Part shown: positions 8,724 to 17,063 of the stretch, piece after piece
How positions within the stretch are numbered: the first letter of the stretch is position 1
How the letters are laid out: the number at the start of each line of letters is the position of its first letter
DNA from: Candidatus Helarchaeota archaeon
GTDB taxonomy: Archaea; Asgardarchaeota; Lokiarchaeia; Helarchaeales; HEL-GB-A
Direction of reading: 5' to 3'
Assembly (NCBI GenBank): GCA_013375405.1
Contig: JABXJU010000009.1
Location: 1 to 40,595 of the forward strand
DNA length: 40,595 bases
The notes under the pieces: generated by a model
What the model was told of the DNA's origin: nothing
What the model saw: only the letters and a program-made list of their open reading frames with translations
Database searches by the model: none
Translations under genes and position numbers: made by a program

Positions 8724-8813
8724 ATTTCATACAGCATTTAGCATACGTTGTACTCTACCTAATCTATTTACTCAAGGATATGCTGTCTGATATCTATTCG
8801 GGAGATCTATCTA

Positions 8814-9167
8814 TTATACCAATAAATTTAGTACAATTTCTGTAATTTGATTATTCGTTCCGTCTCGTCTGAATTCAAGGATTTCGAAGGGCAAATACGA
8901 ATTTTCACATCGAAATCTTCCGAATTTTGCTGTAACCCAAAATTCACAGGCGCGGCATTCTCCACAGAATTTTGTCCCATATCTAATATTTCTTGGTTTT
9001 CGTGGTCTTCGTTGATAATCATTACGATCTCTCCCATGATCTCTACGACTGCTTCTATAGTCTCGATTTGCATTCCTTTTATGATATTGGTCTGACTTCT
9101 TTCTGTATTCTCTTGGCTTTTTATCTTCAATTCTATTAGAATCTTGTTCCGGATTCTTCTTGTCCAA
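8814..9167 (-). CDS. Arg-rich disordered protein with C-terminal Cys motif
   Basis: A 117-aa protein starting with TTG, supported by AGGAGAT shortly upstream. Residues 1-65 are very rich in Arg, Lys, Asn, Asp and Tyr (RSSRRDHGRDRNDYQRRPRK), with no hydrophobic core, typical of disordered nucleic-acid-binding tails. Residues 68-90 hold CGECRACEFW ... FRC, a possible metal site with four cysteines. The combination suggests an RNA- or ribosome-associated protein, but no family is recognised. An overlapping 100-codon frame (8828-9130) lacks the Shine-Dalgarno and the basic composition, so I prefer this one. Confidence 0.6.
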   Translation of the reverse strand: MDKKNPEQDSNRIEDKKPREYRKKSDQYHKRNANRDYRSSRRDHGRDRNDYQRRPRKPRNIRYGTKFCGECRACEFWVTAKFGRFRCENSYLPFEILEFRRDGTNNQITEIVLNLLV

Positions 9168-9290
9168 ATAATAATCTCCTATGTTTCATAGTGCCTCTAT
9201 TGGTTTTCTTAGGGAGGTTTTTAATTGATATTATGAAGGCAATTATTTCATGACTTATGAACTTAAATCTAAATTCGCCCAACTTTTATT

Positions 9291-9611
9291 TTAGAAATCT
9301 TCTTCTGGACTATAATGATAATCAGTCCTTACCTTAATCGGGGCTGGGATTTTCGATGTTAAATCCCACTCCTTAAAAAGGAGGTCGAATACTCGGCCTG
9401 TAATTTCTTCTCCTATATCTGGCCAATACTTCACTATAATCCCAGAGAAAATGTTATAAGTTTCAAGAAGGGTCATCGCTTCACATGCAGCTATTTTAAA
9501 CTCGGCAATAATATCTTTAATTTGTGCAAATTTTTCCTTAATTTCTTTATATCGTTCATCTATTGCAATTTTGAAGGCGGTGGTAACCAATTCCATATAG
9601 TTACTTTCCAT
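9291..9611 (-). CDS. Small helical protein, unknown function
   Basis: A 106-aa protein, predominantly helical (ERYKEIKEKFAQIKDIIAEFKIAACEAM), with no membrane segment or known motif. The tail is acidic and disordered (HYSPEEDF). The ATG at 9611 is preceded only by weak purines; ATG at 9596 is an alternative. It sits between two other small orphan genes with intergenic spaces on both sides, so it is probably its own unit. Unrecognised. Confidence 0.55.
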   Translation of the reverse strand: MESNYMELVTTAFKIAIDERYKEIKEKFAQIKDIIAEFKIAACEAMTLLETYNIFSGIIVKYWPDIGEEITGRVFDLLFKEWDLTSKIPAPIKVRTDYHYSPEEDF

Positions 9612-9761
9612 ATTCCGTTGAATCTACTTGTCTATTCTCGTTATTTATGTGATTAAATTGTATTATAAAAAGGTTATCAATTGAATGAAGTTATATTAAA
9701 AGAACACAAAAGAATTTAAAAGTTAAGTAGAGCATCGTAAATTCATCTATCTCAAAGATAA

Positions 9762-9947
9762 TCATTCTGGATAGCCTTTCTTCTCTTTGGCTATAACTAA
9801 TAATGAACCTACAATGAGATTTGGAATAACCATTCCGAATAGAAATGCCGCCGGGCGGCTTGAACCCTCATATATGAAAATTAAAAGGAATATCGATATC
9901 CCAATTAAAATAAACCCAATTATTCTCAAAGCACCCAAAAAAAACAC
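9762..9947 (-). CDS. Small two-TM membrane protein
   Basis: A 61-aa protein consisting mostly of two membrane helices (about 4-26, ALRIIGFILIGISIFLLIF, and 32-52), then a short basic tail KEKKGYPE. The start appears to be GTG at 9947, with only a weak AGG upstream. No family is recognised. The composition and the clean helix-loop-helix pattern favour a real gene. Confidence 0.45.
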   Translation of the reverse strand: MFFLGALRIIGFILIGISIFLLIFIYEGSSRPAAFLFGMVIPNLIVGSLLVIAKEKKGYPE

Positions 9948-10083
9948 CTAACTAAAATAATACCTCTAAATATAATGATTATTAAACCTCATAAAAATAC
10001 TTCTATAAAATAATTATTTGATTATTTAATGAATATAATAGACGAACGGCTCATTCGACAAAATTTCGGTAAGCAAAAAAAGG

Positions 10084-10106
10084 ATTAGCACATATTATTA
10101 GCACAT
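10084..10106. repeat. Tandem 10-bp repeat overlapping a start codon
   Basis: ATTAGCACAT occurs at 10084-10093 and again at 10097-10106, a 13-bp period. The second copy runs into the ATG at 10105 of the small gene. The position suits an operator or a translation-control site. Confidence 0.45.
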
Positions 10107-10320
10107 GTGCAAAAAAGCAAGCTTTGAAGATGATCGAATCGAATTAGCCCAGTACTGTGAGAAGTACTTTCGACAAAAAACTAATCTTCCTCAAACCTTC
10201 ATTGATGCATCTTATGAGGATCTGACAAAATTTTTAAAACGTCAAGGAAAACACGTTGAAGATGTATTCCTGGAGATTTTTCTTGAAAATACACCCGATC
10301 TCACCGATCCTGAAAAGTAG
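10105..10320 (+). CDS. Small acidic helical protein, unknown
   Basis: A 71-aa soluble protein, charged and helical (EDLTKFLKRQGKHVEDVFLEIFLE), ending in an acidic PDLTDPEK tail. There is no Shine-Dalgarno in the expected place; instead a tandem ATTAGCACAT repeat reaches the ATG, so the gene may be leaderless. No family is recognised. Near-identical GTAAGC-A-run-GG elements lie on either side (10069-10083 and 10437-10452). Confidence 0.5.
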   Translation: MCKKASFEDDRIELAQYCEKYFRQKTNLPQTFIDASYEDLTKFLKRQGKHVEDVFLEIFLENTPDLTDPEK

Positions 10321-10441
10321 AAGTAATTCTCATCGATCTAACCGAATGTTTAAGACTCGATCACCCATTTTCGGGACTTTTCTGCTTCTTTTTCTCAGAA
10401 AAAATACTTAAAACTATAATTCCATCTATTATTATAGTAAG

Positions 10442-10478
10442 CAAAAAAAAGGTAGTTGTGCGAGCAAGGATTTTGCTC
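10442..10478 (-). terminator. Hairpin plus T8 terminator of the minus-strand gene
   Basis: On the minus strand, GAGCAA and TTGCTC (plus-strand 10473-10478 and 10462-10467) pair around a five-base loop right at the stop codon. T8 follows about 10 nt later (10443-10450). This is a bacterial-looking intrinsic terminator, though the gap between stem and T-run is long. Confidence 0.55.
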
Positions 10479-10962
10479 AGCCAAGATATTTATTCCAAGC
10501 AGGGAGAACGTCCTCTTGCTGAACTTTATATTTCTTTCTCATTTTTGCCCAGTTAATGTGTTCAAGAATTCCGCCTACATCCGCGAAGCGCTCATTCATG
10601 GCCTGAGCAAATTCACGAATGAATTCATTTCCAGCATCACTATCTGTCCAAAAACTGATTTGAAAGACATGGTTACCAGGATCTACCCCTGCAAAGCCGG
10701 ATATCTTCCCGATATTCTCTATGTAGAGATTTAATTTAGTGGAGAGAAAGACATCCATTCTAGAGCGGCCTCCTCTCGCGATCCTCATCAACACCTCAGG
10801 ATCTTTCATAGTAATAGACTCTCGGATGATATCGATGTAATCTGGGACGAATTTGGAAAAGGTCATCCGAACCTTTCTCGGAAGTCCGTAGAGGATTGTT
10901 AAGGGGAGCTTCTTGAATCCCATTTGTTCAGCCTGTTTGATAATTTTTTTACCTTTACCCAT
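10477..10962 (-). CDS. Conserved-looking hypothetical protein, unknown
   Basis: A 161-aa soluble protein starting MGKGKKIIKQAEQMG. It has a basic N-terminal half with helices and an alpha/beta-looking C-terminal half (NHVFQISFWTDSDAGNEFIREFAQAMNERF). No catalytic motif or metal site is visible. The length and even composition suggest a single globular domain. GGGAT lies nine bases before the ATG. It is followed by a good hairpin-T8 terminator. Unrecognised. Confidence 0.6.
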   Translation of the reverse strand: MGKGKKIIKQAEQMGFKKLPLTILYGLPRKVRMTFSKFVPDYIDIIRESITMKDPEVLMRIARGGRSRMDVFLSTKLNLYIENIGKISGFAGVDPGNHVFQISFWTDSDAGNEFIREFAQAMNERFADVGGILEHINWAKMRKKYKVQQEDVLPAWNKYLG

Positions 10963-11083
10963 CTGAATCCCTCTTTTATGATTTCATTATAGAATTTATT
11001 GATGATTTAAATGTTGTTGAGATGAAAACTTCTAAATATATGCATCAGGATTGATTTATACGAAATTAATTAGGTGATGAACT

Positions 11084-11884
11084 ATTCCAATTGAAAAACT
11101 GAATGGGATTGATTTACATTACGAGGTCTATGGCACTGGTGAACCGATGATCTTGATCATGGGGTTTGGGGGGCAATCTTTTAATTGGTACTCGCAAATT
11201 CCGGTTCTTTCTAGAGAATTTCGCCTGATAATTTTTGATAATAGAGGGGTAGGAACGTCAGAACGCCCGAATTACCCTTATACAATGAAACATTTCGTAG
11301 ATGATATTATTGCCCTACTTGATTTTTTGAAAATCGAGTCGACTAATGTCTGTGGAATCTCCATGGGTGGTATGATTGCGTTACAACTTGTCTTAGCCCA
11401 CCCCGATCGCGTGAAAAAACTCATCCTTCTCGCCACGAGTGCTTTTGGGACGGCAGTTGATGCGCTCCTTCGATTTATAGAGCAAGGTGAAGGGTTACCG
11501 GCTGAACAACGTGCAAAAACAGGCGTCCAAATACTCTTCTCAAGGAATTACCAGAAAAAGATTCTCAACGATAAAACGCTCTGGAAAAAGTTCATGCGCC
11601 GATTCACCGAAAATCCGACTACCATTCAAGATTTTCGCAATCAGGCCAATGCGATCAGTAAACACGATGTACGAGAGCGCCTCTCAGAAATTCAAAAGCC
11701 GACACTGATAATGGTTGGGACTAATGACCTCCTGTTACCCCCTCGAAATTCTCGAAAAATTGCGAAAGGAATTCTAGGCGCAGAATTAGTAGTTCTTAGG
11801 GGACCAGGGCATGGATTCATTGTCGAGGCTGCTGAGGAAGTGAATGCAAAGATTCTAGAATTTCTCAGTAAAGATAGCGATTGA
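11084..11884 (+). CDS. Alpha/beta hydrolase with apparent ATT start codon
   Basis: A standard alpha/beta hydrolase: nucleophile elbow CGISMGG, acid in VGTNDLLLPP, His in GPGHGFIVE. The first ATG in frame (11147) would cut off the first strand of the fold. The upstream frame continues PIEKLNGIDLHYEVYGTGEP, a normal family N-terminus, back to an in-frame TGA at 11078. The only codon suitably placed after the strong AGGTGA (11072-11077) is ATT at 11084, giving 266 aa with nucleophile Ser93. Either ATT is used or an ATG was mutated or misread. The substrate is unknown. The gene is convergent with the phosphorylase gene, two bases apart. Confidence 0.8.
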   Translation: MPIEKLNGIDLHYEVYGTGEPMILIMGFGGQSFNWYSQIPVLSREFRLIIFDNRGVGTSERPNYPYTMKHFVDDIIALLDFLKIESTNVCGISMGGMIALQLVLAHPDRVKKLILLATSAFGTAVDALLRFIEQGEGLPAEQRAKTGVQILFSRNYQKKILNDKTLWKKFMRRFTENPTTIQDFRNQANAISKHDVRERLSEIQKPTLIMVGTNDLLLPPRNSRKIAKGILGAELVVLRGPGHGFIVEAAEEVNAKILEFLSKDSD

Positions 11885-11886
11885 AT

Positions 11887-13605
11887 TTATTTTATCGATT
11901 CCGCCCATTGAAATTTAACCGATTTCCAGCGTCGCTGCTCCTCCAACTGCCATGCTTGAGTAGCATACTCCTTTATCATGCGATGAGTATTGAAATAGGA
12001 GGCCAATTTGATCGAACATTTCATCCGCTCGATCCATTCATTTCGTCTATCGTAATACATCGGGATTATTTCCTTTTCTAAAACTTCATAGAGGGCATTT
12101 ATTTCACTTGGCTCATCGGCAGGGCATTCAGTTCCCTCTGATTTGGGGCCAAAAGCCCATCCTGCATTCGGATCCAATTCCATCCCTTCAATCCACCATC
12201 CATCCCAAGTAGATAAATGGGGGACGCCATTTAAAGCGGCTTTCATTCCTGAGGTGCCGGATGCCTCGAATGTACATCGCGGAGTATTCAACCATAAATC
12301 CACACCAGAAACCATCATTTTTCCTAAATCCATATCATAATTCTCGAGAAATGCCACCCTCACCTTATAATTCTTCCATAGATACTCAGAGGCATTATAA
12401 ATATTCTTAATGAGCTCCTTTCCCCAATCATCTCGTGGATGCGTCTTGCCTGCAAAAATAAATTGCACTTTATCTTTGGCCATCCTCCCCAAGCGATCTA
12501 AATCTGAAAAGATGAGTGTCGGGCGTTTATATTCAGTAATCCTACGCGCAAATCCAATTGTTAAGTGCTTGCTATCCAATAATACATAGGAATGACTTTT
12601 CTCATAATCCAATAAATCAATTTTTGCTTTCTGATGTGCTGCCCAGAGCGCCACTGAGTTTAGCTGGAAAATATTCTTCAATAGATCTGGTCTTTGATCC
12701 CATCCAGGGAAAGTTTTATCATATAATTCCCTTAAATAGGGTGAAATCCACCGATCCGTATTAATCCCATTCGTAATATAGTTGATCTTCTTACCGGGGA
12801 ACAAATTTGCAGATATCTCTTGATGCTTTCTTGAGACAGCATTAATATAACCTGATAAACTAGCCGCTAAATGGGCCATATTCAATCCATCATTTCCGGC
12901 AAATTCCTTTATGTTTTCAGGGAGTTGATCTCGAAAAACATCATTTGCCAAAGCATAGGAAAAAATATCAAATCCCGTTGGAACAGGGGTGTGGGTTGTA
13001 AATAAGCATCGATCTCGAACTCTTTGTGGGTTTCCATCAAACTTTTTCAATAATTCTAACGTTACAAATGCAGCATGCCCTTCATTTAAATGATAACACT
13101 CTAGATTATTCATTCCATGAAGATCAAGAATACGGACTCCTCCCATTCCGAGTATCATTTCTTGTATTAACCTAATCTCAGGTCTGATGGAATCATAAAG
13201 TATATGGGTTAAATTTTTCATCCATTCTTCGTTACTTTCTACATTGGTTTCAAGTAAATAAAGTGGAATATGATGACCCGTCTTCCCAACGACATCATAT
13301 GTCCAACACTGGACCTTCAGTGGTTTTCCATATACTTCGATTACTGCTGTCTGATTAGTCCGCGCAAATTCATCAGTAAATTCCCAGCGGAGCGCCTTTT
13401 CCTGTTGTAATCCCTCACGATCGATAAACTGATAGAAATACCCCCCAGAATAGGTTAATGCTACTGCCACCATTGGTATCTCGAGATCTGCAGCGCTTTT
13501 AATAAGATCACCGGCTAAAATCCCTAATCCTCCGCTATATGTAGGAATATCTGATTTTAATGCGATCTCCATGCTAAAGTATGCTATCTTTTTATCATTA
13601 TTCAT
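11887..13605 (-). CDS. glgP: Alpha-glucan (glycogen/maltodextrin) phosphorylase, short form
   Basis: A 572-aa GT35-family phosphorylase, which releases glucose 1-phosphate from glycogen or maltodextrin using pyridoxal phosphate. Visible blocks are YSGGLGILAGD (23-33), the NEGHAAF active-site block (174-180), TTHTPVPTGFD (203-213), FAGKTHPRDDWGKELI (384-399) and EASGTSGMKAALNG, with the PLP lysine at Lys455. It is shorter than the 800-residue enzymes and lacks the extra N-terminal domain of many archaeal and bacterial forms. AGGTGATTCA directly precedes the ATG. The gene stands alone; it points to storage polysaccharide use. The cytoplasmic role is known for the family. Confidence 0.93.
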   Translation of the reverse strand: MNNDKKIAYFSMEIALKSDIPTYSGGLGILAGDLIKSAADLEIPMVAVALTYSGGYFYQFIDREGLQQEKALRWEFTDEFARTNQTAVIEVYGKPLKVQCWTYDVVGKTGHHIPLYLLETNVESNEEWMKNLTHILYDSIRPEIRLIQEMILGMGGVRILDLHGMNNLECYHLNEGHAAFVTLELLKKFDGNPQRVRDRCLFTTHTPVPTGFDIFSYALANDVFRDQLPENIKEFAGNDGLNMAHLAASLSGYINAVSRKHQEISANLFPGKKINYITNGINTDRWISPYLRELYDKTFPGWDQRPDLLKNIFQLNSVALWAAHQKAKIDLLDYEKSHSYVLLDSKHLTIGFARRITEYKRPTLIFSDLDRLGRMAKDKVQFIFAGKTHPRDDWGKELIKNIYNASEYLWKNYKVRVAFLENYDMDLGKMMVSGVDLWLNTPRCTFEASGTSGMKAALNGVPHLSTWDGWWIEGMELDPNAGWAFGPKSEGTECPADEPSEINALYEVLEKEIIPMYYDRRNEWIERMKCSIKLASYFNTHRMIKEYATQAWQLEEQRRWKSVKFQWAESIK

Positions 13606-13975
13606 TGAATCACCTAACGGATCCAGTTAAGCGTTAAGGTGTTTTATCGAATCACTTTCTTAGAGCTTACACCTCACAAATCAATTTAAGCTTACTGGTT
13701 TTTTATCGATGCAAAGTAACTAATGAATAAATCTTTTACGGAACAATTATAGTAATTCAAAATCCCATACTGTCACCTTTCTTTTTTTTATTTTTGAGGG
13801 ATTGTAAAGAGTTCTCTTAGATTTTTACTGAATTGAGAACTAGATATTTGATAACAATAAATTTTAATATAAAGCAAGATAAATTCGTGATCACTCAAAA
13901 TTAGCTTTCCCATGGTGTGAGGGATGGTATTTGGTTGTGGAGAATGTCTTCGGGCATAATTAAATACCACCTATT
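13606..13975. other. 370-nt intergenic region
   Basis: Lies between the phosphorylase start and the stop of the next minus-strand gene. It presumably holds the phosphorylase promoter and the terminator of the upstream gene. The only open frame (13788-13970) has no Shine-Dalgarno or family resemblance. A T7 run at 13784-13790 is on the plus strand. I see no RNA gene or repeat. Confidence 0.4.
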
Positions 13976-14935
13976 TTAATAAACAATGAGGAAATTACTC
14001 CCAATACTACGTCCTGCAATATCATATTTTTTCCCCTTCCATTCCATCTTTCCGACGACTTGGGCATTTCCTGTGATAAACACGACTGTCCCAAAGGGGG
14101 TATTATGCATATCTTGAGACGGATTCGAGGCTCGCGTTATGACTGCCTCAATTTCGCCATTTTCATTTTTCTCGTGAATCCGAAATTTGTATGGGTATCT
14201 TATATCATCAAACACCCGTTCTTCTAAGATTTCAAAATCGTAATTTAAAAATTCACCAAAATTTTTGCCATCCTCTGTAAAATACACAAATCGATGGAAA
14301 ATTTCATCCGTAGGGCTTACACCTAGCGCGATATTCATAGATAACTCGCCAGTCTTTGTTTGAGGAATACAGTACCAGTACCAACCCCGACTCGCCTTCG
14401 GATCGATGAATCCACTCATCTGTTCATAGTAGGATACTCCCGAAATTGGAAATTCATCCTCATCGATCTTTAAGGTCCCCGTCATCCGTTGGCGAAACAC
14501 CGCGAAATGATTTAATTTTGATTTGTCGATTGCATAAATCCGATAATTCGAGTCGACCTCAGCTTCATAGGTCACATCTATTACATAATTGTGGTTATCT
14601 TTGGAACGTTCCATGTGAAGATGCCACTCTGGGTACCCACCCGTCACCCAGTTATTCGTTTGACAAGTTACGTTCAATTCTTTCTCAGACGCTGTAATGC
14701 AACCCGCTTTCAATCCCCAACCGCTGAGATCAATGGGTGATTCATTCTCATCTGGTGGCACTAAAATACATAATAAATTATCGACAAATCCACGTGCTAT
14801 CACAAAATTTACAATTAGTGTCCATTCCGAAATTTTCGTATCATTCTTATCTAAAAGCCCTCCGTAATACCACCAGTCGAGGAGCTCTCCTTTATGTGCA
14901 AACTCATCAATCTTCTTCAAATCCTCATTACCCAT
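13976..14935 (-). CDS. CrtC/AttH-type lipocalin-like domain protein
   Basis: A 319-aa soluble protein resembling the two-domain lipocalin-like CrtC/AttH group (hydroxyneurosporene synthase-like). It opens with WWYYGGLLD, then shows alternating beta strands, a central SGVSYYEQMSGFIDP followed by GWYWYCIPQ, and a second beta-rich half. CrtC enzymes hydrate carotenoid end groups, but many relatives have unknown roles, so the reaction is not assigned. The start is ATG 14935 with GGAGATTGGTGG just upstream. There is no signal peptide. The gene stands alone. Confidence 0.55.
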   Translation of the reverse strand: MGNEDLKKIDEFAHKGELLDWWYYGGLLDKNDTKISEWTLIVNFVIARGFVDNLLCILVPPDENESPIDLSGWGLKAGCITASEKELNVTCQTNNWVTGGYPEWHLHMERSKDNHNYVIDVTYEAEVDSNYRIYAIDKSKLNHFAVFRQRMTGTLKIDEDEFPISGVSYYEQMSGFIDPKASRGWYWYCIPQTKTGELSMNIALGVSPTDEIFHRFVYFTEDGKNFGEFLNYDFEILEERVFDDIRYPYKFRIHEKNENGEIEAVITRASNPSQDMHNTPFGTVVFITGNAQVVGKMEWKGKKYDIAGRSIGSNFLIVY

Positions 14936-15132
14936 CCACCAATCTCCATCCTCTGTACTTTAAGTGGATTCAGACGGCTCTTCCCTGTTCATCTTGTGCA
15001 TCAACAATCACGGGATAAGCCTCATCATCATCCAACAAAACTTTTAATTAAATTAGTTAATAAATCAAATCATTAAATCATAAGAAAAAAAGTGTGGAAA
15101 AAAGAAGAAAGATTCTCATTAGAGGGCTATTT

Positions 15133-15627
15133 TTACAAAAGTGATTGCTTTTTTAAGAAGGCTAAACCGAGTATGGCCAACAAAGTCAAGCAAGCAAAGA
15201 TAAATTCAAAGCCCGGAATACCGGAACTTCTAACTTGAGCGGTAATATCATATTGAACAAGGGCATCTAATGTTCCATTATGATTACCTAGAACTACATA
15301 GTGGGTCGCCGAAGTATTCACAATCATAGCAGAACAATCGCCGTTTGTGGCACTGGCTTTTTTCCAGAGAACGTCATCCGATATGTACCCTGTAGAAATA
15401 TACATGGATCTATGTGTGGCATTATCTGTGACAAAGACATCGATCGTGTAATTCGCTGAGTAAGTTCCACTTATCGAAACAACACTTTCGGAAAGATAAT
15501 AATAAATCGTATGGTCATCTCCTACTTCTAAAAGTCTCGAACCTGAAGCAGTTTTATTTACTGGTAAAATACAGAATAGTATTATAATTAAAACAGCCCC
15601 GAAGAAGCCCACTTGTTTTCGCTTCAT
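15133..15627 (-). CDS. Secreted surface protein with C-terminal membrane anchor (PGF-CTERM-like)
   Basis: A 164-aa exported protein. Residues 1-28 form a signal peptide (basic MKRKQ, then GAVLIIILFCILPV). The body is a Ser/Thr/Tyr/Asn-rich beta domain with potential N-glycosylation sites (NYT, NAT, NTS, NGT). The C-terminus is SSGIPGFEF, a hydrophobic helix and a KKQS tail, the layout of archaeal PGF-CTERM/archaeosortase sorting signals or a simple tail anchor. GGTGAGAT precedes the ATG. Its function at the cell surface is unknown; the body may be one small beta-sandwich. Confidence 0.75.
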   Translation of the reverse strand: MKRKQVGFFGAVLIIILFCILPVNKTASGSRLLEVGDDHTIYYYLSESVVSISGTYSANYTIDVFVTDNATHRSMYISTGYISDDVLWKKASATNGDCSAMIVNTSATHYVVLGNHNGTLDALVQYDITAQVRSSGIPGFEFIFACLTLLAILGLAFLKKQSLL

Positions 15628-15765
15628 TTACTAATCTCACCATCGTTAATGGAAATTTTTAGTAAATATAATAATTATTATCTATTATTTAAATTCAATT
15701 TTTTAATTAATACAGGAATTGGCTCCCTTTTAGAAATCTTTATTAAATCTTCATGGGAAAATCTT

Positions 15766-16614
15766 TTATTTTTCTGTTTCTCTTTTATTGAATATGTCTA
15801 ATAATCCAGATGAATCTATTTCTGCTTCACGCGACTGACCACCGAATTCAAGAAACCACTTCATTCGTTCTTTCGCTACAGGTAAGGCACACGCTTGATT
15901 AAAAAGATGTGTTTCTTCAAGTAATCCTTCTCTAAGGGGCAATTCTTCAGCAGTGAGTACTGCCTTTTTAGCTAATGCAATTGTTTCAGATGGGAATGAT
16001 GCTATTCTATAGGCAAGAGCTTCTACAAATGGAGTCAATTCATCAGGAGGAAGGGCACGGTTTATATATCCATAGCGTTCAGCCAGTTCAGCTGAAATAT
16101 CCATGCCACTAAGTACAATTTCTAGAGCCCTGGATCGTCCCACCAAGCGGGGAAGTCTTTGTGTGCTACCACCACCTGGGATAATACCAACCGTTACTTC
16201 TGGCTGGCCTAAAATAGTTTTACCAATAGCTCCAAACCTCATATCAAGTCCTAACACGAATTCACTCCCACCACCTCGGGCTATCCCCTCTAATTTGGCA
16301 ATTGATACTTTAGGCATTGTCCGAAATGCTTCAACAATAGGATGCATCCCAAAAAGCTTGTCAGATTTTGGTGGTGGTTCATCAGGCAGTGTAGTTAAGA
16401 ATCCAACATCAAAATGCGCTATGAAAAAATCTGGATCGGCACTATCAAAAACAATGACCCTTACATCATCATCTTTTCGAACTTTAGTTGCAAGTCTATC
16501 AAATTCCATCAATAAATCTACTGTTAAGACATTTATAGGAGGATTATCAATCGTTACAAACGCTACACCACGATCAATACGAATTTTTAAGAATTTAAAC
16601 CTTTTATAATGCAT
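15766..16614 (-). CDS. Enoyl-CoA hydratase/isomerase (crotonase family)
   Basis: A 282-aa crotonase-fold enzyme. The oxyanion and catalytic blocks are GIARGGGSEF (Glu118) and GQPEVTVGIIPGGGSTQRLPR (Glu139). Both positions that carry the two catalytic glutamates of classical hydratases are present, favouring real hydratase activity over an isomerase-only role. The CoA-binding N-terminal 'DNPPINVLTVDLL' is also typical. GGAG lies eight bases before the ATG. The gene is single, but fits the acyl-CoA chemistry elsewhere in the window. The chain-length preference is unknown. Confidence 0.92.
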   Translation of the reverse strand: MHYKRFKFLKIRIDRGVAFVTIDNPPINVLTVDLLMEFDRLATKVRKDDDVRVIVFDSADPDFFIAHFDVGFLTTLPDEPPPKSDKLFGMHPIVEAFRTMPKVSIAKLEGIARGGGSEFVLGLDMRFGAIGKTILGQPEVTVGIIPGGGSTQRLPRLVGRSRALEIVLSGMDISAELAERYGYINRALPPDELTPFVEALAYRIASFPSETIALAKKAVLTAEELPLREGLLEETHLFNQACALPVAKERMKWFLEFGGQSREAEIDSSGLLDIFNKRETEK

Positions 16615-16775
16615 ATCACATACTCCTTTTAATTATTAACATTTACCTTACAGGTCACACCTTTTCAATCTTGGATATAATTATCTAATGCCCTTTAAAA
16701 AGATTCGTTAATGCCCCCTTAAAAAGAAAAAGATGTTCGTAATATATGCTATGACATAATTGCCTACATTTTCAA

Positions 16776-16791
16776 AGTTTATAATTTACGG
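16776..16791. repeat. 16-bp direct repeat, left copy, flanking the RM genes
   Basis: AGTTTATAATTTACGG is found here and, perfectly identical, at 19017-19032. The two copies enclose the methyltransferase and endonuclease genes and little else. Confidence 0.7.
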
Positions 16792-16827
16792 GTAATAGTT
16801 ACATTAATTTATACCTTTACGGGTATA
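16785..16827. promoter_or_regulatory. Two TTTACGGGTA copies and a dyad upstream of the methyltransferase
   Basis: TTTACGGGTA occurs at 16785-16794 and 16816-16825, 31 bp apart, close to three DNA turns. The second copy is part of the dyad TATACC-TTTACG-GGTATA (16810-16827). The paired sites may be operators for the RM genes, but they lie about 240 nt before the methyltransferase start. Confidence 0.4.
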
Positions 16828-17063
16828 TCCAACTATTGTAAAAATTGAAATTATAAGATATAATGAATAATGTCGGGACTTTATTATAAGAAAATAATAG
16901 AAACAGTGATTTTAAATTCAAATTCCTTATTTTGATATCCAAATAAATTAAAAGTTGAATGTGAACTGTTTATTTAGAAGTAATTTTAAAAAAAACGATA
17001 CATCTTTATTTTTCTTTAAAAATAAATAGTAATTATTGAAAAGTATAATAAAAATAATTAAGA

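Larger units (their letters stand above)
16615..17063. other. 449-nt AT-rich region upstream of the RM genes
   Basis: No gene is visible. It contains one of two 16-bp direct repeats that bracket the RM genes, two copies of TTTACGGGTA 31 bp apart, and a small dyad. Base composition turns sharply AT-rich here compared with the enoyl-CoA hydratase gene. It probably holds the RM promoter and marks the left border of an acquired island. Confidence 0.5.

Noticed and set aside
8828..9130. 100-codon minus-strand frame overlapping the Arg-rich protein
   Set aside because: The other frame has a good AGGAG signal and a possible zinc motif; this one has neither.
13788..13970. 60-codon minus-strand frame in the phosphorylase leader region
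   Set aside because: No Shine-Dalgarno, no family resemblance, and biased toward AT-rich codons; looks like chance.
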